Below are positions 11,813 to 22,460 of a stretch of 64,000 nt of DNA, one piece after another; position 1 is the stretch's first letter; each line of letters starts with the position of its first letter. The stretch spans positions 46,638,510 to 46,702,509 of the forward strand of contig CM055095.1 in assembly GCA_029204225.1 (NCBI GenBank), in the 5' to 3' direction. Below the pieces are notes generated by a model, which saw nothing but the letters and a program-made list of their open reading frames with translations, did no database searches and had not been told where the DNA came from. Source of the DNA: Diphasiastrum complanatum (lineage: Eukaryota > Streptophyta > Lycopodiopsida > Lycopodiales > Lycopodiaceae). The translations under genes were made by a program, and so were the position numbers.

Positions 11813-13127
11813 CTCCTCCTTAAAATATATCTATCTGATGTTGGTGAAGATCCTTTGAGTTTGGATTCTTTGCTTTGCATTTGAAGTGAAGATGAACAAA
11901 GAATCCATCATAGCAGTATGCTTACCAAATCCATGATAAGTTCTCTTTGATAGAAATCTTTTCCAAATGCCTTTGAAAAATATTCCACCAACCTGCTACT
12001 ATGCCAATGTACCCCCTGCATGTCTGATGTCGATCCTGGGTATGCAAAGTCCACATGCATGAAGTTGGCTGCAAGAAAGACTGAAAAAACCGAGGCTTCC
12101 GTGCCTCATCATGACCACAAAGATCATACAGATCAAGATTGTACCATGAGCAATATTCAAGATTAAGCATACTAGCTTCAATAGTCCAAAAAATATGAAC
12201 TCTATCCAAAATGGATCTAATCTTAAAACCATACTCAAACTTGATCAAATTAAGGCTAAATACTTTCTTGAGGGTGTAACTGTCCTCAGTGGATGCTTCA
12301 CTTAACCTCACAAGAGGTTTACAATATGCCTCAATACATGAAAAAACTCCTTTTTTCAAACTATGAGTACTAAACTCATACTTGCTCTTACTCAATTTAA
12401 GAGCATACAAATGATGGTACAACATCTTGCTTTCTAGATGTTTTGGAAACATAATCAAGTCACAAAAGACAAGAAGTAATTCCAAACTAAAGACTTCATT
12501 CAAAAACATAATAGTCTTACCTGATCTTTGAGATAAGCAAATCTCAATTAAGCAAGATACATCATTAATCAAAGAAAAAGAACAATAGGTGAGTAAAACA
12601 AAATGAATACCACCTTTACTTTTCTTTTCTTTTCCATGAAATAATATCAACAAGGACTCGGCCTTGTACAATGGTGAAGATCTCCTTGGACATGCATGTT
12701 GAGAATACTCCTCCTCAAATCTTGACCTCATCACGACTTGATTACTTGCCATAGTAATGACTTGTGATGCACTATGAGACATTGTGCTCTCGGCCACTTC
12801 CAAGATAGAAAATAGATCTTCAAAATCAAGAACTTCTCCATGCTCAAACACCTTCGAGATAGAGAGTGTAAAGCCTATGTAGCCTTCCTTGGTGGATAAG
12901 CATCCAACCATGATCCACAGACTAAGATCACCATCCTTCTTCCTTTCGAGAAACCACATACAAAGCAATAGTCTTCAAGAACACTGAGGTATACAACCTT
13001 AGGCTTATAACTGAACAAGACTTCATAAAGTGCACTCCTTCCATTATCTTCATAACTCCATAAAGTTTTGCATGATGGAACATACATATGCACCAAAAAA
13101 CTTGAAGAGACAAGACACAACCAAATT
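11813..13127 (-). pseudogene. Element C internal region: decayed copia pol
   Basis: Only 1.3 kb lies between the LTRs. From the 13127 side, the minus frames give the integrase C-terminus in pieces (ALYEVLFSYKP, then VGCLSTKEGYIGFTL and VFEHGEVLDFED), which match the copia ALFGYKP ... GY(S/N)..KGYR block. Further on, a 348-codon open frame (12968-11922) covers decayed RT, including a VRLSEASTEDSYTLKK segment shared with 8169-8588. Primer site, gag, protease and most of integrase are missing next to the 5' LTR. An element like this would depend on another copia for all proteins. Confidence 0.6.
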
Positions 13128-13920
13128 TGGCACAATACTCTGATTCTAGATTGTTCAACAAGATCTAGTTCAGAAGATATGGCTAATTCACAATCTAGCA
13201 TGCTAATCAATAGACTATGATAGCAATGAATCAAAGAATGATTAAAAGTACAAGTTTACAATGCATAAGCATAAGCCTCAACACGAGTTAGAGAGAGAGA
13301 GCTAGAGAGATAACAAGAAAAACAGTTTAGATCCAACCAAACATGAGATAGCTACAAAACTTTGGTTCTTCATTACTTTGTGAATGAGAATGATATGTAC
13401 GTAATAGGAGAGCCAAAATTCGTGGTACTCCTTGCATTCAATGCACATCCTACACCTATTCAAGTGCAAACAACTATTAACTTGACACCTAATTGCTAGC
13501 ATGCACAGGTTGCACCTAACTTCTACCTACTTTCTCCAAATGGCAATTTCTCAACTAGCCATGTACAAATCTCCATGCATGTGTCCATTAGAGTGATTGC
13601 ATGCTTTGCATGTCACTATGAAAACTTAGGACATTATGCATTTATTGTGGCTCGAGTTTCTACAAGGTCATAATTGACCAATTCCATGTGAATCTCTATG
13701 TGCATGTCAAACTAGACATTGTCAACATTATTGCATATCATACTAGACCAACTAGACTTTATGCATGTCACTGGAATTTGATCTACCTAGCCCAAACTCG
13801 CCCTATTCTACAAGGATATGTGCTCAATTCACATACCTTGGATATGTACAAAATTTTTACATGGGTAGGATCCCCCAAACATTAACAACAGATGATAGAT
13901 ATGTTTTACAATTTTTAACA
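13128..13920 (-). repeat. LTR of copia element C (right, 5' LTR)
   Basis: This is a 793-bp copy matching 11019-11812 end to end. Visible differences are scattered substitutions such as TTCGCAAT versus TTCACAAT and AGATTACA versus AGTTTACA. The LTR end TGTGCCA at 13128 is followed on the minus strand by AATTTGGTTGTG, which is not a recognisable tRNA primer site. No 5-bp target duplication was found (GTGAT on the left, CATAC on the right). Confidence 0.9.
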
Positions 13921-14690
13921 CATACCTCCCTTTATTGCTATTATAACTCGAGGAATCAGCCTCACAACCAGTTAGAAGGACATTATCAACCTCCTCGACA
14001 ACCATTTGTTTCATAGCAACAACACACGCCATATCCACCACGAAACAACCAGGTCCATATACAGGAGTTGCCCAGACAACCTAGACATGGACCTCAACCA
14101 CAGCTGGCACTCTTAGGACCACCACCACGAGGACAATAGGATCCAGGAGCACAAGAACATAGACATCCTCAAGAGTCTGCCCACACACACCTGGTAGAAA
14201 ACTCCTACGATCACTCATATCATCATGATACATCAATTCCATCATCTAGCCATCACCAGTATCAAACCGACAACTCATGTTCATGCAAACAAGCTTAGTA
14301 TTCCACACCACCAGAAAACCCAACACAGCTAGCCATCCAAGATGGTTACGCTATCCCCACTGGACCAATGAGCAACCGCTGCTTTATCTGTGACGAAACA
14401 AGAAATTTCATGGCTGACTGTAAAGTCAAAAACCAATACCATGCGGAATGTTGTGTTCGCAAACACAGCTTCAAAGACTGTCCTAACCAACCTAACAGGA
14501 TCCTTCTAGCACGTCACATCACATCCGAACCTGTTAGAGTTCTTACTAGAGCACAACGCCAACATCAAAAACAACAACAAAACCATGGAAAATCAGCTGA
14601 CCCACATGGAAGCCATTTGACGGCCTCCACATTACCAAAAGATTACCCAGACCCAAAAGTGGAACAAAGGCAATACAACGAATTTTGAGA
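13921..14690 (+). pseudogene. Ty3/gypsy (Tat-like) gag C-terminus
   Basis: The frame is rich in Q, P and H, followed by a zinc-knuckle region with CFICDETRNFMADC (CX2CX4-X-X4C with the histidine changed to asparagine) and a second cysteine cluster, then a basic tail (VLTRAQRQHQKQQQ). The last part is open at 14368-14688. Upstream the same frame is interrupted by TAG codons, for example at 14014-14016, where CAG would be expected. The gag start lies beyond element C at 10860-11018. Gag proteins form the particle and bind RNA. Confidence 0.6.
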
Positions 14691-14694
14691 TGAT

Positions 14695-15280
14695 TTTTTT
14701 CGAGAGGAAGAACATACGGAAAGTCCGCTATTAGCTCATATCCCCGGAAAGGAGAAATCCTTATAGGGACTTGACCTCCTGCAAGCTCAACTCACCATGC
14801 CGTTCCATAGTGCTATCAAATCCTTCATCGGACTTCAATGTTATATTTATCGTAGTTTTCAACTATCTCCTATTCCTGATGAACAGCGAAAACTAGAAGA
14901 GATTCTTGAAATTCCTTAGATTCCTATGAATCTGATGAATATAGGTGTTGCTAAGGGGAATAACATCACACTATCTTTGTCCTATAAATATTACCCTGCA
15001 GTATCTGCTATCCTCGATAGCGGATCAGGTGTATAGACTTCGTATGGCTGATCAACAAGTTACTGACCCTGCTGGTCATTTATCAAATATAAAAGTTCGA
15101 ATAGTAGGTGTCAAGTTTATCATCGATTGTGTCATCTTAGACCTACTAGAAGATGCCAATATGTATAAACTCCTTCTTGGTACACCCTGGCTCCAGATGG
15201 CAGTTGTTGTCCAAGACTGGAAGAACAGCAAAATTACCTTTGGCATTAAACTAACAAAACAATATGTAAAATTTTGACCA
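14695..15280 (+). pseudogene. Ty3/gypsy retropepsin region, frameshifted
   Basis: A frame near 14998-15035 reads AILDSGSGV, the D-(S/T)-G aspartic protease active-site motif. The downstream frame (14945-15277) ends with VILDLLEDANMYKLLLGTPWL, the conserved second half of plant gypsy protease (a D.LLG.PWL motif). The two lie in different frames and TAG or TGA stops intervene. Immediately after, the sequence jumps to the integrase C-terminus, so RT, RNase H and the integrase core are deleted. Confidence 0.65.
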
Positions 15281-15834
15281 AGATAGTTGAAACTAGCCGT
15301 TCTGATTGGGAAACAAAACTTTTCTTAGCTATCTGGGCTTACCGCACCACCTCAAAGAAAGCCACTGGGTGGGTTACCCCTTTCCACTTAGTATATGGTC
15401 AAGAGGCAGTAATGTCCGTAGAATTCTTAGTACCTTCGCTAAGAGTTACAGAAGCTTTTTCAATAGATCTCTGTGAAAAGGCTTCAATAGAACAACAAGT
15501 CAAAACCAGGCTATTTATGTTAGCCCAGTTATGCAAGACAAGACTAATATCTTATCACGCACAACTAGTTAACAAACAACGCCAAAAGGCCTGGCATGAC
15601 CGTCACCTGCGCAATAAAGATCTACACTTAGGTGACCAAGTGCTTCTTTATACATCAAAGAAGCACCCCGACAAATTGAAGTTTAGAATTGACGGGCCAT
15701 ATGTTATTAACAAAATATTTTCTAATGGTGCAGTCCAGTTACAAACACTTGATGGGACACTTCTAGACACTGTCGTAAATGGTGGTCGTCTACGGCGGTA
15801 CTACAAAGAGTTGTTCTTTGTTGACCCAATTTAG
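15281..15834 (+). pseudogene. Ty3/gypsy integrase C-terminus
   Basis: A 186-codon open frame starts inside integrase with SDWETKLFLAIWAYRTT, then TPFHLVYGQEAVMSVEF, and ends with the GDQVLLYTSKKHPDKLKF ... GPYVINKIF block and NGGRLRRYY. This is the plant gypsy integrase tail of the Tat/Athila group, which helps select insertion sites. The catalytic DDE part is absent because of the internal deletion just upstream. The same tail, in a different copy, lies at 36690-36935. Confidence 0.8.
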
Positions 15835-16218
15835 GATCTTTTCCCTTGAAAAAAAAAAAACCTATTATTTTAATATTATTTTATTCCTTTCCTTGTACAT
15901 CTCGTGTTTTATGCCTATTGTTCACCTCGTTCCTTGTTTATACTTCATATCATTACTTATGTACAGTCTATGCATTTTTTTTTCTTTTTCTTCTATTCAT
16001 ACTCATGGGTCATGGATGGACAACTGATAGGCTACACATTAGAAAATCATTCTCACACTTCTGCCACCTCACCTCCGTCTCACTGGTATCTCAGGATAAC
16101 CAACATTCCTAGAGATACACCTTTTTCATAAGAACTTCTACTCTGAGCCACATTCATATTTCTTTGAAGTTCTTCACTTGCATCAAACAGATCCATTCAT
16201 TCATCATGGGATTTTCTC
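15835..16218 (+). other. Post-pol spacer of the Tat-like element
   Basis: T-rich sequence follows the pol stop (TAG at 15832). Overlapping short frames are present in all three registers, with no family match. It separates pol from the 25-bp repeat array. Confidence 0.3.
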
Positions 16219-16645
16219 AAATCTCAACCGAAGTGCTCCTATCAAATCTCAACCGGAGCACTGAAGTGCTCCTTCAAATCTCAACTGGAGCACTCCATTC
16301 AAATCTCAATTGCAGCACTCCACTCAAATCTCAACCGGAGCACTCCACTCAAATCTCAACCGGAGCACTCCGCTCACATCTCAACTGAAGCGTTCAGTTG
16401 AATCTCGACCGGAGCAGTTCTGTCAGATCTCGACCGGAGCTTACCTGTCAAGTCTCAACCGGAGCGGTCCTGACAAATCTCGACCGAAGCGGTTCTGTCA
16501 GATCTCAACCGGAGCTTCCCTGTCAAGTCCCGACTGGAGCGGTTCTGTCAAATCTCAATCAAAGCGGTTCTGTCAGATCTCAACCAAAGCTTCCCTGTCA
16601 AATCTCGACTGGAGCAGTCATTTCAAATCTCGACCGGAGGACATA
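16219..16645 (+). repeat. Minisatellite array 1, 25-bp unit, about 17 copies
   Basis: The core ATCTCAACCGGAGC recurs every 25 bp, with later units drifting to TCTCGACCGGAGC and GGTTCTGTCA. Because 25 is not a multiple of three, the repeat reads through all three frames in turn. The unit has no plus-strand stop in any frame, so long overlapping open frames exist (16164-16388, 16310-16888 and 16398-16661). These look like a by-product of the repeat rather than a gene. Confidence 0.9.
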
Positions 16646-17296
16646 CATTCGAATTTCATGAACCGACACGTCCCATCTCCCTTGCAACTAGACGACGACG
16701 ACAATCAATGCCGTCACCCCAAAGCCATTCGCACCTCAACGAAGTGTGAGCTCAAGCGTCTTTTGGCGATGATCTACGGTGATCTTCTTGATATTGTGTC
16801 CGATCCTGGCGCTCAACTGTTCAGTCCTTCAATGATCAACCACCATCTCTACACTCTACCAACCACCATCATTATCACTCCCTTATGAGCGCCATCACCG
16901 AAACTTTCAAACCCAATGTCGCCGGCAGAATACCTCATATCACAAATTCTCGCATGCTGAGGGGTAGTGTCACGCGAGCACTCTTCACACTCTTGTCAAA
17001 CTATTGAACATCCTAAAATCACTATCACAGACCGTATACCTTCAACCCGCTTCATTCCTCACAGATCCACATCCATAACATTACAACCCTTGTCAAACAC
17101 CTCCACTTGCTGCTATTCCACTCCCCATTTTTCTTAACTCGACCTCACTCTGTTCACCCTCCTTTACATCATCCTATTTTGCTTACCACCCACATCGTTC
17201 TATCCAACACAACCATCTTCCACATATCTCCCTTTCCAAACCCTTTGATACATCACTCCCCACACACTTTCCGAACCATTCTGCACTGCCATTTCC
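16646..17296 (+). other. Spacer between the two minisatellite arrays
   Basis: A C-rich open stretch (to 16888) follows array 1, then proline-, histidine- and serine-rich frames up to array 2. It is of mixed composition and no domain was recognised. It is likely still the post-pol region of the Tat-like element. Confidence 0.3.
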
Positions 17297-17602
17297 CATC
17301 TCAACCAGAGCCCACTCCTTCAGATCTCAACCTAAGTCCTCCCTTCCCATGTCAACCGGAGCCCACTCCTTTAGATCTCAACCGAAGTCTTCCCTTCCCA
17401 TCTCAACCGGAGCCCACTCCTTCAGATCTCAACTGAAGTCCTCCCTTCCCATCTCAACCGGAGCCCACTCCTTCAGATCTCAACCAAATTCCTCTCTTCA
17501 CATCTCAACCGGAGCCCACTCCTTCAGATCTCAACCAAAGTCCTCCCTTCACATCTCAATCGGAGCCCAACCCTTCAAATCTCAACCGACGCCCTTACCA
17601 CT
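17297..17602 (+). repeat. Minisatellite array 2, 51-bp higher-order unit, 6 copies
   Basis: Units begin at 17297, 17348, 17399, 17450, 17501 and 17552, exactly 51 bp apart. Each is a dimer of the same 25-bp motif as array 1 (26 + 25 bp: ATCTCAACCGGAGC... then ATCTCAACCGAAGT...). The 51-bp unit keeps frame and encodes a 17-residue repeat starting PISTGAHSFRSQPKSS. The open frame at 17349 continues from the array into the following ORF. Confidence 0.92.
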
Positions 17603-17639
17603 GTCTCACCCCTCAACCGACACAGTTTTTCCAGAATCT

Positions 17640-19383
17640 CCCTTCTTCTATTTTCCCACCATGTTGTCCAATCCCAGTTCAAGTTCTGATGATCCCGAAG
17701 CAAGCAAGCTTGACATCCAGGTATGCAAGTTAGACCTTACAGAGATACAGACCTGGTACCAAAAGGCAGAGTCCTTATTTAAGGAAATTGAATTTCAGAT
17801 CCCTGTCTTGACAAGCTATCAAAGCTTGTATCTGGTACACATGGCATATGCTAATTATCATACCACGGCAAGATCATGTCAAATCATAGTTCCCCCTATA
17901 AGGAATTATGTTTATAATGTATCTTTTGCGGCAGCCGACTTGCAACCTTATGGGTTCCCGCAAGGACCAAACACTGTCACAAGGGCACTCCAAAAGATAG
18001 AGCAAACGACATATTTCAAGTACATTGATCCCTCTGTGACCAAGTGAAAAAATAAGGATGGGTACAGGCTAGAAGCCATCAACGACAAACAACTTCAAGC
18101 AGCATGTACCTATCTCACCAGATGCACACAAAAACCTCGAATGAAAGTGCTAAGGGTACCCATGTCCCTGTTTCACATGATGACAGATTCACGACTGCAT
18201 GCCTAGAACCTCTATGATTGGGCACAGTTTGGTTCGAATTGTCTTCATGCGTGCATTAAGAACAAGAAGCCCATCACAATATTGGGATATCTGATGACAA
18301 ATATCACTCTTCATCAAGTACAAAACGGCCCAAAGCTTCAACAACAACTGTAGCTTGTGGACAAGGCATGGGAAATTCCCATTGAACACAAGAAGTCCAA
18401 GCGTGCAAGAACAACTTCACCATCGGGATCCAAGGCTACACGAGTCAACACCAGTATCCTCCCTCTCCAGCAACCACATGCCCAGCAAGTCCACACGCTG
18501 GACACGTCGCAATATTTTGATGCTGCGGACCTGATGGAAATCAGCGGCGACGAGCCAAAAAAGGAGAAGCAGCCAAGAAGAAGTCAGACCCCTCCACTAA
18601 CCACCACCATCACAACAACTACTAACATCATCCCTCCACCTCCACCTCCACCTCCATCTTCAGCTCTAACACCACGTTTGTTTTCTGGTTTAGCCTCACC
18701 ATCCCATACCCCAGATTAGTACCCAACCCTTACTAACCCTGAAAAGCTTACTGAAGCAGCCAAGCGCTTGATGATTGGCCTATCTGAAATGAGCTACCAC
18801 ATGCATTGGTTGGTGAGCCAACACCAAATGCTCGAGTGCAGAGCCCAACATCAAGACCGAAAAATTACGCGATATCAAAGGATGGCCAAAAAAAAGAGGA
18901 AGAGACAATGGAAACCAGATCCGTGATGGCCGGGCAGAAATCCATATTGGAAGAGGTCCAGTAACAACTGAAGCACCAGATGGTCCAAATCGACTAAGTA
19001 CGAGACAGATCATCGGGTGCAATGACAGCTGTTGCTCCTCTAGTGAAGCCCGAGGACATTCAATTCCAGGCCCCACAGGCCTCAACTATCTGGATGGAAA
19101 AATATGTAAGGCTAATCCAGGAACGGGAAGACGAAAAGCGAAATTTTGAAAACATTGTGGCCAAACAAGAGAAGATCATCCTGGAGTCCCAAAAGCAGCT
19201 GGAAGACACTACGAAGGCCTTGCAACAAGTCTTGGACAAGGTGAACCAACTATGAGACACGACGTGCAAGGCTCAAGCAGATGCTCAATCAATAAAGCCA
19301 CGGGATGATGATGGGAATGATGGCGCAAGAAATCAAGGTGAGCAAACCCACCCATCAGACGGTAGCTCGAGATCGGGTGGCTA
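17640..19383 (+). pseudogene. Post-pol ORF X1 of the Tat-like element, unknown function
   Basis: A possible start is the ATG at about 17661, after the array. The frame runs to about 18930 with stops at 18045, 18204, 18351, 18717 and 18924. Each is TAG or TGA where CAG or CGA would fit. A shift near the A-run at 18889-18896 leads to a second frame (open 19022-19255), again with stops consistent with CAA or CGA. Visible parts in order are an alpha-helical N-terminal region, a basic patch (KKSKRARTT at about 18390), an acidic and then proline-rich segment (eight prolines at about 18640) and a C-terminal coiled coil (EREDEKRNFENIVAKQEK). About 570 codons in all. I do not recognise the family. The position between pol and the 3' LTR is where some plant gypsy elements carry extra ORFs. 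Confidence 0.55.
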
Positions 19384-19533
19384 GAGAGCCGTTGCTGCTT
19401 CCATGACTTTTCCCCGACCCCCTCCCACCTTTAGCCCTTCCTCCTACTTCGTATTTAATTTTTCTGAAACATTCATTCCAACTTACCCAATTCTTCCATC
19501 TCCCCTCTCTTCATCATCTCCTAGCAAAATAAT

Positions 19534-20669
19534 GGGCCCATCAAAAGGTCCAGCTGACACTTACAAAGCCCGACAGGACGAGTTCCTCCAACAACTCCAC
19601 TCCCCCGGTGCTGCATATAACTTGTTGATTCCACCTCCTCCTAAACCGTTCACCCCCGCACCTCTCTCCCCAGATCATTCCATCCCTGACCTTCCAGAAA
19701 CTAACACTGACATGGGGGGCGATGATGACTTCTTGGCAGACCAACCAAAAACGAGAAGGTTCTCTCTCGCCTAGACCAGACACGGGTGCAGCTGAGCCGT
19801 CGACAAGTGAGCGAGCAAAAGAGAAAGATACGAGCACCAAGGCCTTAGATGATTATCTGGCAAGGCCATCCCAACTGCACAGGACAACCTCCCCTACTAG
19901 GCCCAGAGGCAAACTGGCTGACACGAGAGAATCAGAGAAATTTAAGAGGAAATACCCTCCCAACATGAGGGGAGGCAAATAAGACATTGATCAAAGCTAA
20001 TACTCCACCAGGGCCGAGATCATTGCCGCGCTACAACCACAGCCAGAATGGCAAAGTAAAGTCCTGAAGGATAGCAGGTGACTTCAAGAATATTTGAAGG
20101 CACCGACATGAAAGCGAGTGGATCCTTTCTACATGCCACTCAAACGCAAAAACCCATGGCCGGTGGAAAAGCCCCGAGTGGAGGTAGTAAACTGGCCAGT
20201 CATTCCGAGAATTTCAAAGAGAACCTCCCCGAATGATCTGAGGCTACAATTACTCGACTTCGGGCACAAATACAAATCAAGTGCCGATCTCTGCGTGCAG
20301 GAAAGTGCCAAATATTGCAGATCCATAGCCTTTTTGATGCAGCAAGAGTGCTTTTGGGATCGAGGCTTGGATCCAATTAGGATCAATCCAAATACGGCCC
20401 TCCAGTTAGAAGAAGACCCTGAGATGATGGCCAGGCTATACTACAGAGCGGCCTTCATGTCGTCACGCTATGTGACCATGGTGCAAGACTAGTAGGAAAT
20501 GGGCTTCGTAGAAAAAATAAGAGAATGTATGGGGCCCCTCAACTTTGGAAGTAAGCTCCGCTTCCAAGTTTTTGAAGCCCTGGGCTGGAAGATGAGTGAG
20601 CGAATGCAGACTGCACGACGACGAGGCGAGCAGGATTCACAAGGAGTGCTCAAGAGGGCTGGTATGTAG
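19534..20669 (+). pseudogene. Post-pol ORF X2 of the Tat-like element, unknown function
   Basis: The first frame starts with MGPSKGPADTYKARQDEF and has a proline-rich segment. It shifts near 19735 into a second frame that is open to the TAA at 19980 and continues, with stops at 19980, 19998, 20079, 20109, 20490 and 20493, to the final TAG at 20667. All the internal stops fit CAA, CAG or CGA changed by C-to-T. The C-terminal half is compact and helix-like, with tryptophans (NPWPVEKPRVEVVNWPVIPR, then LDFGHKYKSSADLC). About 375 codons. No known domain was recognised. It follows X1 directly and precedes the putative LTR, so the two may form one post-pol module. Confidence 0.5.
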
Positions 20670-20959
20670 TGGCCAATTGGGAGACTTCCAATTTTGATGA
20701 ATAAATTTTGCGGATAATAAGTACCTGGTTTTACGGAAGCGAACGAAAATCCATGCTTTTCCAAGTGCCAAGCGGAAGACATCACCGGTGTTGCAGTGAG
20801 TGGATAATGTTAGCAGATTGTAGGGAATCTCCAAGTGCCAAGCCAAGCTGAAGACACAAGTTATCTCTGACCCATGACCGAGGAGGTCTCAGAAGGAAGA
20901 GAGCAGAAGAAGCTGAGAGCCGAGCATGAGAGCCGAGGAAATACTAGCTAGGAAGACAA
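20670..20959 (+). other. Purine-rich segment before the putative 3' LTR
   Basis: A strongly purine-rich run (about 20880-20945, many AGAAG and GAGAGCC words) could serve as polypurine tract for the LTR that follows. Nothing coding was recognised. Confidence 0.35.
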
Positions 20960-21738
20960 TGAGTTAACTATGTGAGCCTACATGGTGTATCCCAAAGAAG
21001 GAATGACCATGTAGGAGCTAGTAATGTTTCCTAGGCATTTTAAATAAAGGTAGACCCCCCTTAAATTAGTTAGAGTGAGCCACCTTTTGATGGTGACCTT
21101 TAGTGGAAGGGCAAATTTCACATGTAATTCTAATTTAGTGGAATTGCCACATGGGCTCCACATGGGTAGCCTTCTTGCTTATTTAAGGGCCCCCTCTCTT
21201 GTGAGGGAGCTTTTGATTGTATTGTCAAGTTCTCTTGAGCAAATAAAGAGGATCCTCCATGAGTTCTTGATGATAGCTTAGATCCTTGTTCATGGCAATG
21301 CCCTTGAGTGAGATTTCTATGAGCATGCTTGATTCCTTTGCATTGTGGATTAACTAGGTTCTTGTTTCTTGTTTCTTGCTTAGTTGTGGATTAGCATTCA
21401 GTTCTTGTTTGTGGAATCTTGTAGTAATCAGCATTCAAGTAAACTAGATAGGCTGGTTTGTGGTATAGATTTTGCATACTCCCTTACAACCTAGTTATTG
21501 ATTGTTCTTGAGTAGTCTAAGCATCAAGTGATGAGTGTTTCTTGATTCTTAGATTGTTAAAATGCTGTTAGGAATCTAGTTTCTTGAATCTTGTTTCTTG
21601 TTTCAGTAGTTAATCTGGTTCTTGATTTCTAATTTAGTAGTTAGTGGTAGGATTGCTCTCTATATTGAACGATGACCTTCTTGAGCTTTGTCTGGTTACA
21701 TATGTAGCTGGGTATCGGATTTCAGTTACCCACTAACA
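20960..21738 (+). repeat. Putative 3' LTR of the Tat-like element
   Basis: It has LTR-like promoter architecture: CTTATTTAAGGGCC (TATA-like, about 21177), an AATAAAGAGG polyadenylation-like signal at about 21242, then a run of imperfect GTTTCTTG words (21359-21390, 21590-21606). It ends with ACATATGTAGCTGGGTATCGGATTTC, the same sequence found at 10768-10800 beside the gypsy primer site. The exact start is uncertain and the last ~30 bases of the LTR seem to be missing. Confidence 0.5.
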
Positions 21739-22139
21739 GGCTGGAAATACATGTTTAAACCTAAGTAATGCTTCTCCTCTGTAACAGTTCTAATAAGAAG
21801 AAGAACCACAAAGAACTGTAACAATAGAAGTAAAGTAATCCAAGAAGAATAAAGAGATAAAATAAAAACATGTTCACAGATTCAGTGAATCTGTGAACAA
21901 TCATGAGCAATAGCAGCAAGAACATCACGAATGGAATCATGTGAAATAATACGTGTGAAGAATGTTGGATGATTAAGATCCAAAATATCCCTTTGATCTT
22001 TGGTTAGAAAGACAAGCAAATCACCAATCTCGCCAATGTAGAAAAACCAACATCTACACTATGAATGCGATACAAACTCTAAGAGATGTTGATCAAACAT
22101 CAATGAAAATATAAAATAATGCTGTTTCCCATACAAAAA
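21739..22139. other. Unassigned segment with a 29-bp palindrome
   Basis: AT-rich and without a convincing gene. It probably continues the repeat at 22140-22458 on the minus strand (leader or start of an internal region). It holds the palindrome at 21871-21899. Confidence 0.3.
21871..21899. repeat. Perfect palindrome, 14-bp arms, 1-base centre
   Basis: TGTTCACAGATTCA, then G, then TGAATCTGTGAACA. Both arms match at all 14 positions. It lies in otherwise non-coding repeat-derived sequence. Confidence 0.95.
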
Positions 22140-22458
22140 TAGTAAGCTACTGTATTTCACACGTGTGGATATGAAAATAGCAATTAATAAACATTCTACA
22201 CAAAAGAATTGCAAGATATCACAAGCATAGTGCACCAATGGATAGTAGAACCCAAGAGAACCATGTATCAGCATGAATGAGATAAGAGAGGGAGAGAATG
22301 TCTTCTCTTCCCATGAGTTACATCTTTTAATAGCAGGTCCAAACCTAAATTCAAACTTTGGTTTTCCTCCATAATGAAAACCCTACTATTTTTGTGACTA
22401 GATTCAATGTATCTACCACTCAAATTGAATCTCTCCAAAACTCTTGTTCTATAGTTTT
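22140..22458 (-). repeat. Repeat E, left copy (LTR-like promoter), minus
   Basis: Its reverse complement matches 27528-27850 over about 320 bp, including AATAGTAGGGTT, GATGTAACTCATGG and CATGGTTCTCTTGGGTTCTA. It includes a TATTAAAAG box and a pyrimidine-rich stretch downstream, as in an LTR promoter and transcript start. A CACACGTGTG palindrome lies at 22158-22167. Confidence 0.8.
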
Positions 22459-22460
22459 CC

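Noticed and set aside
16310-16888. 192-codon open frame over the 25-bp array
   Set aside because: The unit has no plus-strand stop in any frame, so long frames arise automatically, and three overlapping frames are all open.
16219-17602. CRISPR-like array
   Set aside because: Units are contiguous minisatellite repeats without unique spacers, in a plant genome.
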